From contig NZ_SBIK01000018.1 in NCBI RefSeq assembly GCF_006503695.1, positions 1 through 52,714 on the forward strand: a DNA stretch of 52,714 nt. The letters run 5' to 3'. Below the pieces are notes generated by a model, which was given only the letters and a program-made list of their open reading frames with translations, was not told the DNA's origin and made no database searches. Every line of letters begins with the position of its first letter. The stretch's first letter is position 1. The position numbers and the translations under genes are program-made. The DNA comes from Tepidiphilus succinatimandens. GTDB taxonomy: Bacteria; Pseudomonadota; Gammaproteobacteria; Burkholderiales; Rhodocyclaceae. This document shows positions 9,400 through 17,666 of the stretch, piece after piece.

Positions 9400-10428
9400 G
9401 TGGGTAGGAAAGAACGCAAGGGCGCTTGGCGGCGATGGGGGGCGGCGATCGTCCTGGCGCTGGCCGCGATCCTCGGCCTGAGTGCGGCTTCGGTTTGGTG
9501 GCTGTGGCTGCGGCCCTTGCCGATGGCGGCGGCGACGATGGAGGTGGAAGTGCCGCGAGGAGCTTCGGTGCTCGAGGCAGGGCGCGCCCTGGCCCGCCAG
9601 GGGGTGGGAGTCGAACCCCATGCCTTGTATCTGCTCGCGCGCTTGCAGCCCGGCAGTGCCATCGTCGCGGGCTATTATCGCCTCGAACGCGGCCTGACGG
9701 CGCCGCAGCTGCTCGATCTGCTTCGCCGTGGCGAGCGCATCCGCGAGAGCGTCACCTTCGTCGAGGGGTGGACGTTTGCCCAGATGCGCACCGCGCTGGA
9801 GCGCCATCCCTGGGTGGAGAAAACACTTACCGGGGCTGACGAGCGAGCGTTGCTCGCGGCGATCGGCGCAAGCGAAGCGCGGGCCGAGGGGCTTTTCTTC
9901 CCCGACACCTACGTGTTCGACCGCAAGACGCCGGATCGCGAGCTCTATCGCTTGGCCTATCGCAAGATGAAAGAGGAACTCGAGACGGCATGGCAGGCGC
10001 GCGATCCGGATCTGCCGCTTTCTTCCCCCTACGAAGCGCTGATCCTCGCTTCCCTCGTGGAGAAGGAAACGGGGCGGGCGGAAGATCGCGGCAAGGTGGC
10101 CTCGGTCTTCGTCAACCGCCTGCGCCGCGGCATGCCCTTGCAGACCGATCCGACCGTCATCTATGGCCTGGGAGAGGGCTTCGACGGTAACCTGACGCGG
10201 CGCCATCTCGGCGAGGACCATCCCTGGAATACCTATACGCGCGGCGGTCTTCCGCCTACGCCGATCTGCCTGCCGGGCCGGGGCTCGCTCTGGGCGGCGG
10301 TGCGACCGGAAAAGACGGAGTACCTTTATTTCGTGGCGCGCGGCGACGGATCGAGCGAATTCTCGCGCACGCTCGAGGAGCACAATCGCGCGGTGGCGCG
10401 CTGGCAGAAAGGACGAAAAAGCCCATGA
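9400..10428 (+). CDS. mltG: endolytic murein transglycosylase MltG
   Basis: Cleaves growing glycan strands and is thought to end their polymerisation. The 342-residue protein has a single N-terminal membrane helix (about 14-38), a LysM-like segment, and the YceG catalytic domain with LASLVEKETG; Glu221 corresponds to the catalytic glutamate. Further motifs are FFPDTY (about 166-171) and LQTDPTVIYG. The start is a GTG at 9400; no strong binding site is visible, so a shift is possible. The last four bases form ATGA with the tmk start, so translation is coupled. First gene of a plus-strand run reaching thrC. Confidence 0.94.
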   Translation: MGRKERKGAWRRWGAAIVLALAAILGLSAASVWWLWLRPLPMAAATMEVEVPRGASVLEAGRALARQGVGVEPHALYLLARLQPGSAIVAGYYRLERGLTAPQLLDLLRRGERIRESVTFVEGWTFAQMRTALERHPWVEKTLTGADERALLAAIGASEARAEGLFFPDTYVFDRKTPDRELYRLAYRKMKEELETAWQARDPDLPLSSPYEALILASLVEKETGRAEDRGKVASVFVNRLRRGMPLQTDPTVIYGLGEGFDGNLTRRHLGEDHPWNTYTRGGLPPTPICLPGRGSLWAAVRPEKTEYLYFVARGDGSSEFSRTLEEHNRAVARWQKGRKSP

Positions 10429-11060
10429 CCGGATCCGAGGCACGCGCGCCCTTCATCACCTTCGAAGGGATCGACGGGGCGGGGAAGACGACTCAACTCG
10501 AAGCTTTATGTCATTTCTTGCAGTCGCGCGGCACGCCGTTCGAGCGCACGCGCGAGCCGGGCGGCACGCCCGCTGGGGAGCGCCTGCGCGAGGTGGTGCT
10601 CGCGGAAGCGATGCAACCGGAGACGGAGCTCCTGGTGATGTTCGCCGCGCGCTGCGAGCACGTCCAGGCGCGCATCCTGCCGGCGATCACGGCCGGCCGC
10701 TGGGTGGTGTGCGACCGCTTCAGCGATGCGTCCTATGCCTATCAGGTGGGCGGGCGCGGCGTGGACGCGGCGCGCTTCGCCCTGATCGAGCGCTGGGTGC
10801 TGGGAGGGTTTCGTCCCGATCTCACCTTCCTCTTCGATCTCGATCCGGCCGTGGCGGGGCGGCGGCTCGCGCAGGCCGGCACCCGGGTGCGGGACCGCTT
10901 CGAGCGGCTCGACCAAGCTTTCTTCGCCCGGGTGCGGGCGGCCTATCTCGAACGGGCGGCGCGCGAGCCGGGGCGCTTCGTCGTGCTCGATGCGACCCGT
11001 CCGCCCGAAGCGCTGTCGCAGCAGGTGATTGCGGAGGTGCAGCGGCGATGGCCGAGTTGA
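10425..11060 (+). CDS. tmk: thymidylate kinase
   Basis: Phosphorylates dTMP to dTDP for DNA synthesis. The 211-residue protein has the P-loop FEGIDGAGKTTQ (about 13-24), the DRF motif of the dTMP site (VVCDRFSDASYAYQ) and a LID region with RVRDRFE. Start ATG overlaps the mltG stop (ATGA); its end overlaps holB by 13 bases, so three genes are translationally chained. The tmk-holB order is widely conserved in proteobacteria. Confidence 0.96.
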   Translation: MTGSEARAPFITFEGIDGAGKTTQLEALCHFLQSRGTPFERTREPGGTPAGERLREVVLAEAMQPETELLVMFAARCEHVQARILPAITAGRWVVCDRFSDASYAYQVGGRGVDAARFALIERWVLGGFRPDLTFLFDLDPAVAGRRLAQAGTRVRDRFERLDQAFFARVRAAYLERAAREPGRFVVLDATRPPEALSQQVIAEVQRRWPS

Positions 11061-12058
11061 TGCCCTGGCTCGAACCCTTGTACCGGCGCTTCGCGGCGGC
11101 GATGGCCGCAGAACGTGCACCCCAGGCGCTCATGCTCGGTGGGCCGCGCGGCGTGGGCAAAGAGGCGCTCGCCCAAGCGCTCGCCGCCCGTTGGTTGTGC
11201 GAGCGTCCGCTCGAGGCGGGTGAATCGGCGTGCGGCCAGTGCCGTTCCTGCCGCTTGCTGCATAGGGGCGCCCATCCGATGGCCTGGCGTCTGGCGCCGG
11301 AGACTGCGCTCGGGAACGAAGGGCGGCAGATCACGATCGAACAGATTCGCGCCTTGCAGGAAGGCTTGAGTCTGGCCGAGACGGGGCGGCGGGTGGTGAC
11401 GATCGTGCCGGCCGACGCGATGAACCGCTTCACGGCCAACGCGCTCCTCAAGGTGCTGGAGGAGCCTCCGGCGGGAGTATCATTCCTTTTGGTAACCGAT
11501 TCGCCGTCGGCGCTGTTGCCGACGGTGCGCAGCCGCTGCCAGGTTTGGTGGATCGCGCCGCCGCGGCGGGACCTCGCCCTCGCCTGGCTCGAGACTCAGG
11601 AGGGCGGGGCTCAGGCCGCGCCGCTGCTCGATCTCGCCGGGGGGGCGCCTTTGGCTGCCTTGCGCTGGGCCCGGTCCGGCTGGGGGCGGTGGCTTGAGCG
11701 TTTTCTTGCCGAGGCAGGTGGAGATGCGCCGAAGGCCCCCCTGGCGTGGGCGGCCGGGCTGGAGAGTTGGCTCAGGGCCAAGGAGACGCAGGAGAGCGGC
11801 TTCGGGCTGGAGGCGTGGATGGATTGGTGGCTGCGCTGGCTGCATGACCTCGCTCGCGTCGCCTCGGGGGCTGCCGCGCGCCATTTTTCCCGAGCCGCGG
11901 GGCAGCTCGAGGCGCTCGCCGGGCGGGCCTCCTTGCGTGCCTGGCTCGCGCTGGAGCGTAGGGCAAGGGCCCGGGCCGAGTGGGTGAGGCATCCGCTCAA
12001 CCTGCGGCTCTTTCTCGAAGACGTGCTGTCGGATTACGTTGATACGGTGGGAGGATGA
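11048..12058 (+). CDS. holB: DNA polymerase III subunit delta'
   Basis: Clamp-loader subunit that helps open the beta clamp. The 336-residue protein has a P-loop-like GPRGVGKEAL (about 35-44), a zinc-binding cysteine cluster (CGQCRSCRLL, with an upstream Cys) and the sensor region SRCQVWW. The ATG at 11048 lies inside the tmk end. The stop overlaps the pilZ start (ATGA at 12055-12058). Neighbours and length fit HolB rather than DnaX. Confidence 0.95.
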   Translation: MAELMPWLEPLYRRFAAAMAAERAPQALMLGGPRGVGKEALAQALAARWLCERPLEAGESACGQCRSCRLLHRGAHPMAWRLAPETALGNEGRQITIEQIRALQEGLSLAETGRRVVTIVPADAMNRFTANALLKVLEEPPAGVSFLLVTDSPSALLPTVRSRCQVWWIAPPRRDLALAWLETQEGGAQAAPLLDLAGGAPLAALRWARSGWGRWLERFLAEAGGDAPKAPLAWAAGLESWLRAKETQESGFGLEAWMDWWLRWLHDLARVASGAAARHFSRAAGQLEALAGRASLRAWLALERRARARAEWVRHPLNLRLFLEDVLSDYVDTVGG

Positions 12059-12429
12059 CGATGGTGTTCGATGAAGGGCCGCGAACCGAAATGCGCCCGA
12101 CGGTGCTGTCGCTGAACGTGGCCAACGTCAGCGCCCTGTACGCTGCCTACATGCCTTTTCTGCTGCGCGGCGGCGTGTTCGTGCCCACGACCAAGCATTA
12201 CGATCTGGGGGACGAAGTCTTCCTCCTGCTGCAGCTGCCCGACGAACCGGAGCGTTTCTCGGTCTCCGGCACCGTGGTGTGGATCACGCCGGCTGGGGTG
12301 CCGGGGAATCGGGTGCAGGGGATCGGCGTGCATTTCGCCGAATCGGAAACTTCCCAGCAGCTTCGGGTGCGCATCGAGCGTAAGCTCGGCACCTTGCTCG
12401 GTTCCGGTCGCACCACTCATACCTTGTAA
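12055..12429 (+). CDS. pilZ: type IV pilus assembly protein PilZ
   Basis: A 124-residue PilZ-domain protein very close in pattern to Pseudomonas PilZ: LYAAYMPFLLRGGVFVP, then LGDEVFLLLQLPDEPE and GTVVWITPAGVPGNR. PilZ acts with FimX/PilB in type IV pilus assembly. The D/NxSxxG part of the c-di-GMP signature is not seen, so it probably does not bind c-di-GMP itself, as known for the PilZ type protein. Coupled to holB by ATGA; the holB-pilZ-tatD order is conserved in many proteobacteria. Confidence 0.92.
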   Translation: MTMVFDEGPRTEMRPTVLSLNVANVSALYAAYMPFLLRGGVFVPTTKHYDLGDEVFLLLQLPDEPERFSVSGTVVWITPAGVPGNRVQGIGVHFAESETSQQLRVRIERKLGTLLGSGRTTHTL

Positions 12430-12442
12430 AGGAAAGGAAACG

Positions 12443-13228
12443 ATGACCGTTCTGGTCGATTCGCATTGCCATTTGGATTTTCCCGGGCTTGCCGAGCGCC
12501 TGCCGGAAGTGCTGGACGACATGGCCGCGAACGGCGTGGGTTACGCTCTGTGCATTGGCGTGACGCTGGAGGATTTCCCCAAAGTCTTGGCGGTTGCGCG
12601 CAGCGACGATCGGCTGTGGGCGAGCGTCGGCGTGCATCCCGATCACGAGGGCGGCGAGGAGCCGACGCTGGAGCGCCTCGTCGAACTCGCGGCCGAGCCC
12701 AAGGTGATCGGCATCGGGGAAACAGGGCTCGATTATTATCGGCTCACCGATCGTCCCGAGTGGCAGCGCGAGCGCTTTCGCACCCACCTGCGGGCGGCGC
12801 GTGCCTGTGGCAAGCCGGTCATCGTACACACGCGCGCCGCGGCCGAAGACACGCTGGCGATCCTGCGCGAGGAAGGGATCGAGGCAATCGGTGGGGTGAT
12901 GCACTGCTTCACCGAATCGCTCGAGGTGGCACGGGCGGCGCTCGACCTGGGCATGTACCTTTCCTTTTCCGGCATCCTCACCTTCAAGAACGCCGCGGCG
13001 CTGCGCGAGGTGGCGGCCTTCGTGCCCGAGGATCGCATCCTCGTGGAGACCGACGCGCCCTATCTCGCGCCAGTACCGCACCGCGGCAAGACGAACGAGC
13101 CGGCCTATGTGCGTTTCGTGGCCGAGTGCCTCGCCCAAGTGCGCGGCGTGCCCTTCGAGCGCATCGCCGAGCGTACCACCGAGAATTTTTTCCGCCTCTT
13201 TTCTGGGGCAAGGAGCTCATCGCAATGA
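12443..13228 (+). CDS. TatD family metal-dependent hydrolase (YcfH-like)
   Basis: A 261-residue TIM-barrel hydrolase of the TatD family, which has DNase activity in studied members. Metal-binding motifs are DSHCHLDF (about 5-12), GIGETGLDYY, a VIVHTR strand and ETDAPYLAP near the end. The ATG at 12443 is preceded by AAGGAAAGG. It follows pilZ and overlaps the ankyrin gene (ATGA). Gene order suggests the YcfH branch rather than TatD of the twin-arginine operon. Confidence 0.93.
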   Translation: MTVLVDSHCHLDFPGLAERLPEVLDDMAANGVGYALCIGVTLEDFPKVLAVARSDDRLWASVGVHPDHEGGEEPTLERLVELAAEPKVIGIGETGLDYYRLTDRPEWQRERFRTHLRAARACGKPVIVHTRAAAEDTLAILREEGIEAIGGVMHCFTESLEVARAALDLGMYLSFSGILTFKNAAALREVAAFVPEDRILVETDAPYLAPVPHRGKTNEPAYVRFVAECLAQVRGVPFERIAERTTENFFRLFSGARSSSQ

Positions 13229-13941
13229 GGAACGCTCGTCGATCCACGAAATCTCTTTTTGGCAAGCGCTGGCTGCACACGGTGGTTTTGGCCGTGACCT
13301 TGGGCTGGGGAATCGCCCCGCTCTTCGCTGCCGATCTCGTCGAGGATACGGCGCTCGCCGTGCAAAACGGCGACACGGCCACCATGAAGAAACTGCTCGC
13401 CAAGGGGATAGATCCAAATACCACCGACGAAAAGGGCAATCCGCTCTTGAATCTTGCCGCCGCCAACGGCGACGAGGCGATGGTGGATCTGCTGTTGCGC
13501 TCCGGGGCGTCTCCCAACCGGCGTAACCTCGTCGGCGAGACGCCGGCGATGATGGCGGCGCTCAAGGGGCATGCCAAGGTGCTGCAGCGTCTGATCGATG
13601 CCGGAGCCATCGTCGATCACGCCGGTTGGACGCCGCTGCATTATGCGGCGCTACAGGGCAACCTCGAGTGCGTCGAGGTGCTGCTGCGCGCCAAGGCCGA
13701 CGTGAATGCCGCTGCGCCCAACGGCAGCACGGCCTTGATGCTGGCGGCGCGCAACGGTCACGTGGACGTGGTCAAACGCCTGCTCGCCGCCGGGGCGGAT
13801 ACCGAAAAACTCAACGAGGAAGGGCGAACGGCGGTGAGCTGGGCGCTGGAAAAACGGCAGACCGAGGCCGCGGATCTCATCGAGAAGGCACGGCGCGCCA
13901 AAGGCTTGCCGCCGACCAAGGTGCAGCTCGTGATCGAGTGA
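13225..13941 (+). CDS. exported ankyrin-repeat protein
   Basis: A 238-residue protein with an N-terminal signal peptide (basic start, hydrophobic LHTVVLAVTLGWGIAPLFA, likely cut after LFA) followed by five to six ankyrin repeats from about residue 45 to 225 (for example GWTPLHYAALQGNLECVEVLL and STALMLAARNGHVDVVKRLL). It should work in the periplasm as a protein-binding scaffold; the partner is unknown. The start overlaps the tatD stop by four bases, so it belongs to the tmk-holB-pilZ-tatD unit. A link with PilZ or type IV pili is only inference from position. Confidence 0.85.
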   Translation: MRNARRSTKSLFGKRWLHTVVLAVTLGWGIAPLFAADLVEDTALAVQNGDTATMKKLLAKGIDPNTTDEKGNPLLNLAAANGDEAMVDLLLRSGASPNRRNLVGETPAMMAALKGHAKVLQRLIDAGAIVDHAGWTPLHYAALQGNLECVEVLLRAKADVNAAAPNGSTALMLAARNGHVDVVKRLLAAGADTEKLNEEGRTAVSWALEKRQTEAADLIEKARRAKGLPPTKVQLVIE

Positions 13942-13962
13942 GTCCTCGAGGGGGGGGAGGGG

Positions 13963-15144
13963 ATGATGGATACGGAATCGTGGTTGGCGCGGGCTCGGGC
14001 CCGTGAATCGGTCTGGCGGAGCTGGCGGCACGAGTTGCACGCGCATCCCGAGCTCGCCTATGAAGAGCGGCGGACCGCGGCCTTCGTCGCCGATCGCCTG
14101 CGCTCTTTCGGGCTCGAGCCGATCGAGGGACTGGCCGGCACCAGCGTGGTCGCAGTGCTCCGAGGGCGGGGGGGCGACGGCCCCATGATCGCGCTGCGCG
14201 CCGACATGGACGCCCTGCCCATCCCCGAGGCCAACACGTTCGCCTACGCCTCGCGCGAGCCGGGCAAGATGCACGCCTGCGGTCACGACGGGCATACGGC
14301 CATGTTGCTCGCCGCTGCCGAGCTCCTCGCCGCCGATCCGGCGTTCGCCGGCACCGTCGTCTTCGTCTTCCAGCCTGCCGAGGAGGGGGGCGGAGGGGCG
14401 CGGCGTATGGTCGAGGAGGGGTTTTTCGAGCGCTTTCCCGTGCGCGAGCTCTACGGCATGCACAACTGGCCGGGCCTGCCGGTCGGCCAGTTCGCGGTCC
14501 ACTCCGGTCCGGTGATGGCGGGCACCGAGCGGTTCCGCATCGCCTTGCGCGGTCGCGGCACGCATGCGGCCATGCCGCATCTGGGCGATGATGTCGTCGC
14601 CGCCGGGGCGGCGCTCGTGCAGGCGCTGCAGACGGTAGTGAGCCGCCGCGTGGATCCGCTGCAGGCGGCGGTCGTGTCGGTAACACAGTTCCACGCCGGA
14701 CATGCCTTCAACGTGATCCCCGAGGAGGCAGAGCTCGCCGGTACCGTGCGCGCCTTCGCGCCGGAGCTTTTTTCCCGTATCCGCGAGGAGCTGGAACGCA
14801 TCGGACGAGGGGTGGCGGCGGCTTTTGGTCTCTCCTTCCGTATCGAGTGGGACGAGGGTTATCCGCCCACGATCAACACCGCCGCCGAGGCGGCGCGCTG
14901 CGCCGAGGCGGCCGCCGCGCTCGTCGGAGCGCCGAACGTGCGCCGCAACGAGCCGCCGTCGATGGGGGCGGAGGATTTCGCCTTCTTCCTGCAGCACCGC
15001 CCCGGCGCCTATGTCTGGATCGGCAACGGCCCCGGCGAGGGGGGTTGCCTGCTGCATAGTCCGCACTACGACTTCAACGACGAGATCCTGCCGCTGGGGG
15101 CGGCCTACTGGGCCACGCTCGCCACGCGCGTGCTCGCGGCATGA
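13963..15144 (+). CDS. M20 family amidohydrolase (hippurate hydrolase-like)
   Basis: A 393-residue M20D metallopeptidase: ALRADMDALPI, HACGHDGHTAMLL and PAEEGGGGA carry the metal and catalytic residues, with a GLPVGQF dimerisation segment. Relatives hydrolyse N-acyl amino acids (hippurate, IAA-amino acids, N-acyl-diaminopimelate). The substrate cannot be read from sequence. It begins with two ATG codons (13963, 13966) behind a G-rich binding site. The stop overlaps the permease gene (ATGA), so the two are cotranslated, which is an unusual pairing. Confidence 0.88.
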   Translation: MMDTESWLARARARESVWRSWRHELHAHPELAYEERRTAAFVADRLRSFGLEPIEGLAGTSVVAVLRGRGGDGPMIALRADMDALPIPEANTFAYASREPGKMHACGHDGHTAMLLAAAELLAADPAFAGTVVFVFQPAEEGGGGARRMVEEGFFERFPVRELYGMHNWPGLPVGQFAVHSGPVMAGTERFRIALRGRGTHAAMPHLGDDVVAAGAALVQALQTVVSRRVDPLQAAVVSVTQFHAGHAFNVIPEEAELAGTVRAFAPELFSRIREELERIGRGVAAAFGLSFRIEWDEGYPPTINTAAEAARCAEAAAALVGAPNVRRNEPPSMGAEDFAFFLQHRPGAYVWIGNGPGEGGCLLHSPHYDFNDEILPLGAAYWATLATRVLAA

Positions 15145-17642
15145 ACCTGCGGATCACGCTGCGCCTGCTGCGGCGCGATCTGCGCACGCCGGCGCTCGCG
15201 GCCATCGTCGCGGCGCTCGCACTCGCCGTCGCCGCCGTGGGCAGCGTCCTGTGGCTCAACGACCGCCTGGGACGGGCCCTGATGAGCGAGGCCGGTTCCT
15301 GGCTCGGCGGGGATGCCTTGATCACCGCCAACCGCCCCTGGCGTCCTGAAGTGCTTTCCTGGCTGGATCGTCATCCCGAGCTCGAGCGCGTGCAGAGCGT
15401 GGCCATGACCTCGATCCTGCGCGCGGGCGAGCGCTGGCAGCTGTCGGCTTTGCGGGCGATTCCGCCGCGCTATCCCCTACGCGGACGGTTCCTCTTGCGG
15501 CGAAATGCCGACGGGCCGGAAGAATCCGTACAAGAAGGACCAGCGCCAGGGGATGTCTGGGTCGACGAGGCGCTGGCGGGCCTGCTCGGTATCGAACCCG
15601 GCGACGAGGTTCGGGTGGGGCGCCTCACCCTGCGCGTGTCCGCCATCGTGCGCGTCAATCCCGAGCACGGGGGAAGCTTTCTCGATTTTCTCCCTGAATC
15701 CTGGATCAGTCTCGGGGATCTGCCGGCGAGTGGCCTCCTCGGGCCGGGGGTGCGGGCGCAGTGGCGCGTTCATCTGGTCGGGCCTGCGAAGGCGCTGAGT
15801 CGCGTGGCCGAGGAGGCGCAAGAGCGTCTGGGCAAGGGGGAAGAATTCGTCTCGCTGCAAGACGGTCAGCCGGCGGTGAAAACGCTGCTCGAACAGACGC
15901 AGCGCTTTCTGCGCCTTGCCGTGCTCGCGGCCGTGGCGCTCGCGGCCGTGGCCGTGGGGCTCGCCACGCGCCGTTTCGTGCGCGACCGGCTCGACGTCGC
16001 CGCCTTGCTGCGCTGCCTGGGGGCGAGCCGGCGGCAGGTGGCAGCGATCGTACTGGGGGAATTCGTCGCGGCGCTTGCGCTCGCCTTGGTGCTCGGGGCG
16101 GCGCTGGGGCTCTTCGCTCAGCAGGGGTTTGCGGTGCTTGCGGCGCAGGTGGTGGAGACGGCGAGCCTTCCTTCGCTGCGGTGGTGGGCCGCCTGGCCGG
16201 CGGGGCTGCTCGCCCTGCTGCTCGCCTTCGGCTTCGCCGTGCCACAGCTCGTGGCGCTCGCGCAGGTGACGCCGCTTGCCGTGTTGCGGCGCGATTGGGG
16301 CGGCTGGCGTGGCGGGGTGCTCGCCACCGCCGGCGCCGGGGCGCTGGCGCTCTTTGCGCTCACAGTCCTGCTCGCGGGGGAGACGCAACTGGCCTTGGGC
16401 GTCTTCGGGGGACTGGTGGCGGGTTTCGCGCTGCTGCTGGTGGCGGGCTCGAGCGGTTTTGCCGCCCTCAGGCGGCTTGCCGCGGGCGCGGCGGTGCCAC
16501 TGCGCCTTGCCTGGCGCGCACTCGGCAACCAGAAGGGCCTCTCCGCCCTGCAGGCCGGGGCGCTCGCCCTGGGGCTGGCGGCGCTGTGGCTGCTGGCCAT
16601 CGTGCGTGGCGATCTGCTGGAAGCCTGGCGCTTCAGAATCCCGCCGGATGCCCCCAACCGCTTTCTCATCAACGTGCAGGCCGACCAGATGGAGGCGCTG
16701 CGCACGTCCTTTGCCGAGGCAGTGCTAGCCGAACCGCGCTTCTGGCCCATGGTGCGCGGTGCCCGCCTGGTGGCGATCGACGGCGCGCCGGTGAGCGATA
16801 CCTCTTTCGAAGATCCGCGCGCGCAGCGCCTGATGCGCCACGAGTTCAACCTGAGCTATGGCACGGCGCTGCCCGAGGACAACCGCGTGGTGGCGGGGCG
16901 CTGGCACGGCGAGGCGGGTGCGCCGGAGAATGCGATCTCGGTCGAAGAGGGGCTGGCGCAAGCCTTCGGCCTACGGCTGGGCAGCCGTCTGCGCTTCGTC
17001 ATCGATCTGCAGGAAGTCGAGGGGGTGGTGACCAGCATCCGTCGGCTGCGATGGGAATCGATGAACGTCAATTTCTTCGTCGTCACGCAGCCGGCACTGC
17101 TCGAATCTTTTGCCGCTACCTGGATCACGAGCTATCGCCTGCCGCCGGGACGGGAATCCTTCGAGCGGACGCTCGTCGAGCGCTTTCCCAACGTGACCGT
17201 GATCGACGTCGGTCGCATCCGCGAGCAGTTCGAACGCATGAGCGATCGGGTGGCGGCGTTGCTGCAGGCGGTGTTCGCCTTCACCCTGGGGGCGGGGGCA
17301 TTGGTGCTGGCGGTGGGCTGGATGCTGGGGCAGGAGGAGCGGCGCCAGCGCGTGGCCGTCCTGCGGGCGCTGGGGGCGCGTCGCCGGCAGATCCTCGCCA
17401 CGCTCGCGCTCGAGTTCGCCACGCTGGGCGCCGTGGGGGCGCTGGTTTCGGTCGTGCTGAGCGCGGGACTCGGCCTGTGGCTCGCGGCGTCGGTCTTCCG
17501 CCTGGAAGTGGTGCTCAGCTGGGGGCTGCTCGCCGCGGCCGCCGGGTTCGCCGTGCTGCTGGTGGCCGTTGCCGGCATGCTTACGGTGACGCCGCTGCTG
17601 CGCCGTCCGCCGCTCGAAGCGCTGCGCTCGAGCGTCGTATAA
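15141..17642 (+). CDS. FtsX-type ABC transporter permease (YbbP-like)
   Basis: An 833-residue membrane protein with one N-terminal helix, a large extracytoplasmic domain (about 45-240), a first FtsX block (about 255-410), more helices, a second periplasmic domain and a second FtsX block at the C-terminus (about 695-825). This is the YbbP layout. YbbP normally works with the ATPase YbbA to move substrates or lipids out of the inner membrane. No ATPase gene lies next to it; the upstream neighbour is the amidohydrolase, sharing ATGA. The ATPase must be elsewhere, or the permease works alone. The thrC -10 box overlaps its stop codon. Confidence 0.85.
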   Translation: MNLRITLRLLRRDLRTPALAAIVAALALAVAAVGSVLWLNDRLGRALMSEAGSWLGGDALITANRPWRPEVLSWLDRHPELERVQSVAMTSILRAGERWQLSALRAIPPRYPLRGRFLLRRNADGPEESVQEGPAPGDVWVDEALAGLLGIEPGDEVRVGRLTLRVSAIVRVNPEHGGSFLDFLPESWISLGDLPASGLLGPGVRAQWRVHLVGPAKALSRVAEEAQERLGKGEEFVSLQDGQPAVKTLLEQTQRFLRLAVLAAVALAAVAVGLATRRFVRDRLDVAALLRCLGASRRQVAAIVLGEFVAALALALVLGAALGLFAQQGFAVLAAQVVETASLPSLRWWAAWPAGLLALLLAFGFAVPQLVALAQVTPLAVLRRDWGGWRGGVLATAGAGALALFALTVLLAGETQLALGVFGGLVAGFALLLVAGSSGFAALRRLAAGAAVPLRLAWRALGNQKGLSALQAGALALGLAALWLLAIVRGDLLEAWRFRIPPDAPNRFLINVQADQMEALRTSFAEAVLAEPRFWPMVRGARLVAIDGAPVSDTSFEDPRAQRLMRHEFNLSYGTALPEDNRVVAGRWHGEAGAPENAISVEEGLAQAFGLRLGSRLRFVIDLQEVEGVVTSIRRLRWESMNVNFFVVTQPALLESFAATWITSYRLPPGRESFERTLVERFPNVTVIDVGRIREQFERMSDRVAALLQAVFAFTLGAGALVLAVGWMLGQEERRQRVAVLRALGARRRQILATLALEFATLGAVGALVSVVLSAGLGLWLAASVFRLEVVLSWGLLAAAAGFAVLLVAVAGMLTVTPLLRRPPLEALRSSVV

Positions 17643-17643
17643 T
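17638..17643 (+). promoter_or_regulatory. candidate thrC -10 box
   Basis: A perfect TATAAT spans the last codons and the stop of the permease gene, about 24 bases upstream of the thrC start. A -35 at the right distance (about 17614-17620) is poor, so an activator or an extended contact may be needed. It would let thrC be made apart from the long upstream operon. Confidence 0.4.
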
Positions 17644-17666
17644 CGCGACTATCGTTCGATCTCGAG

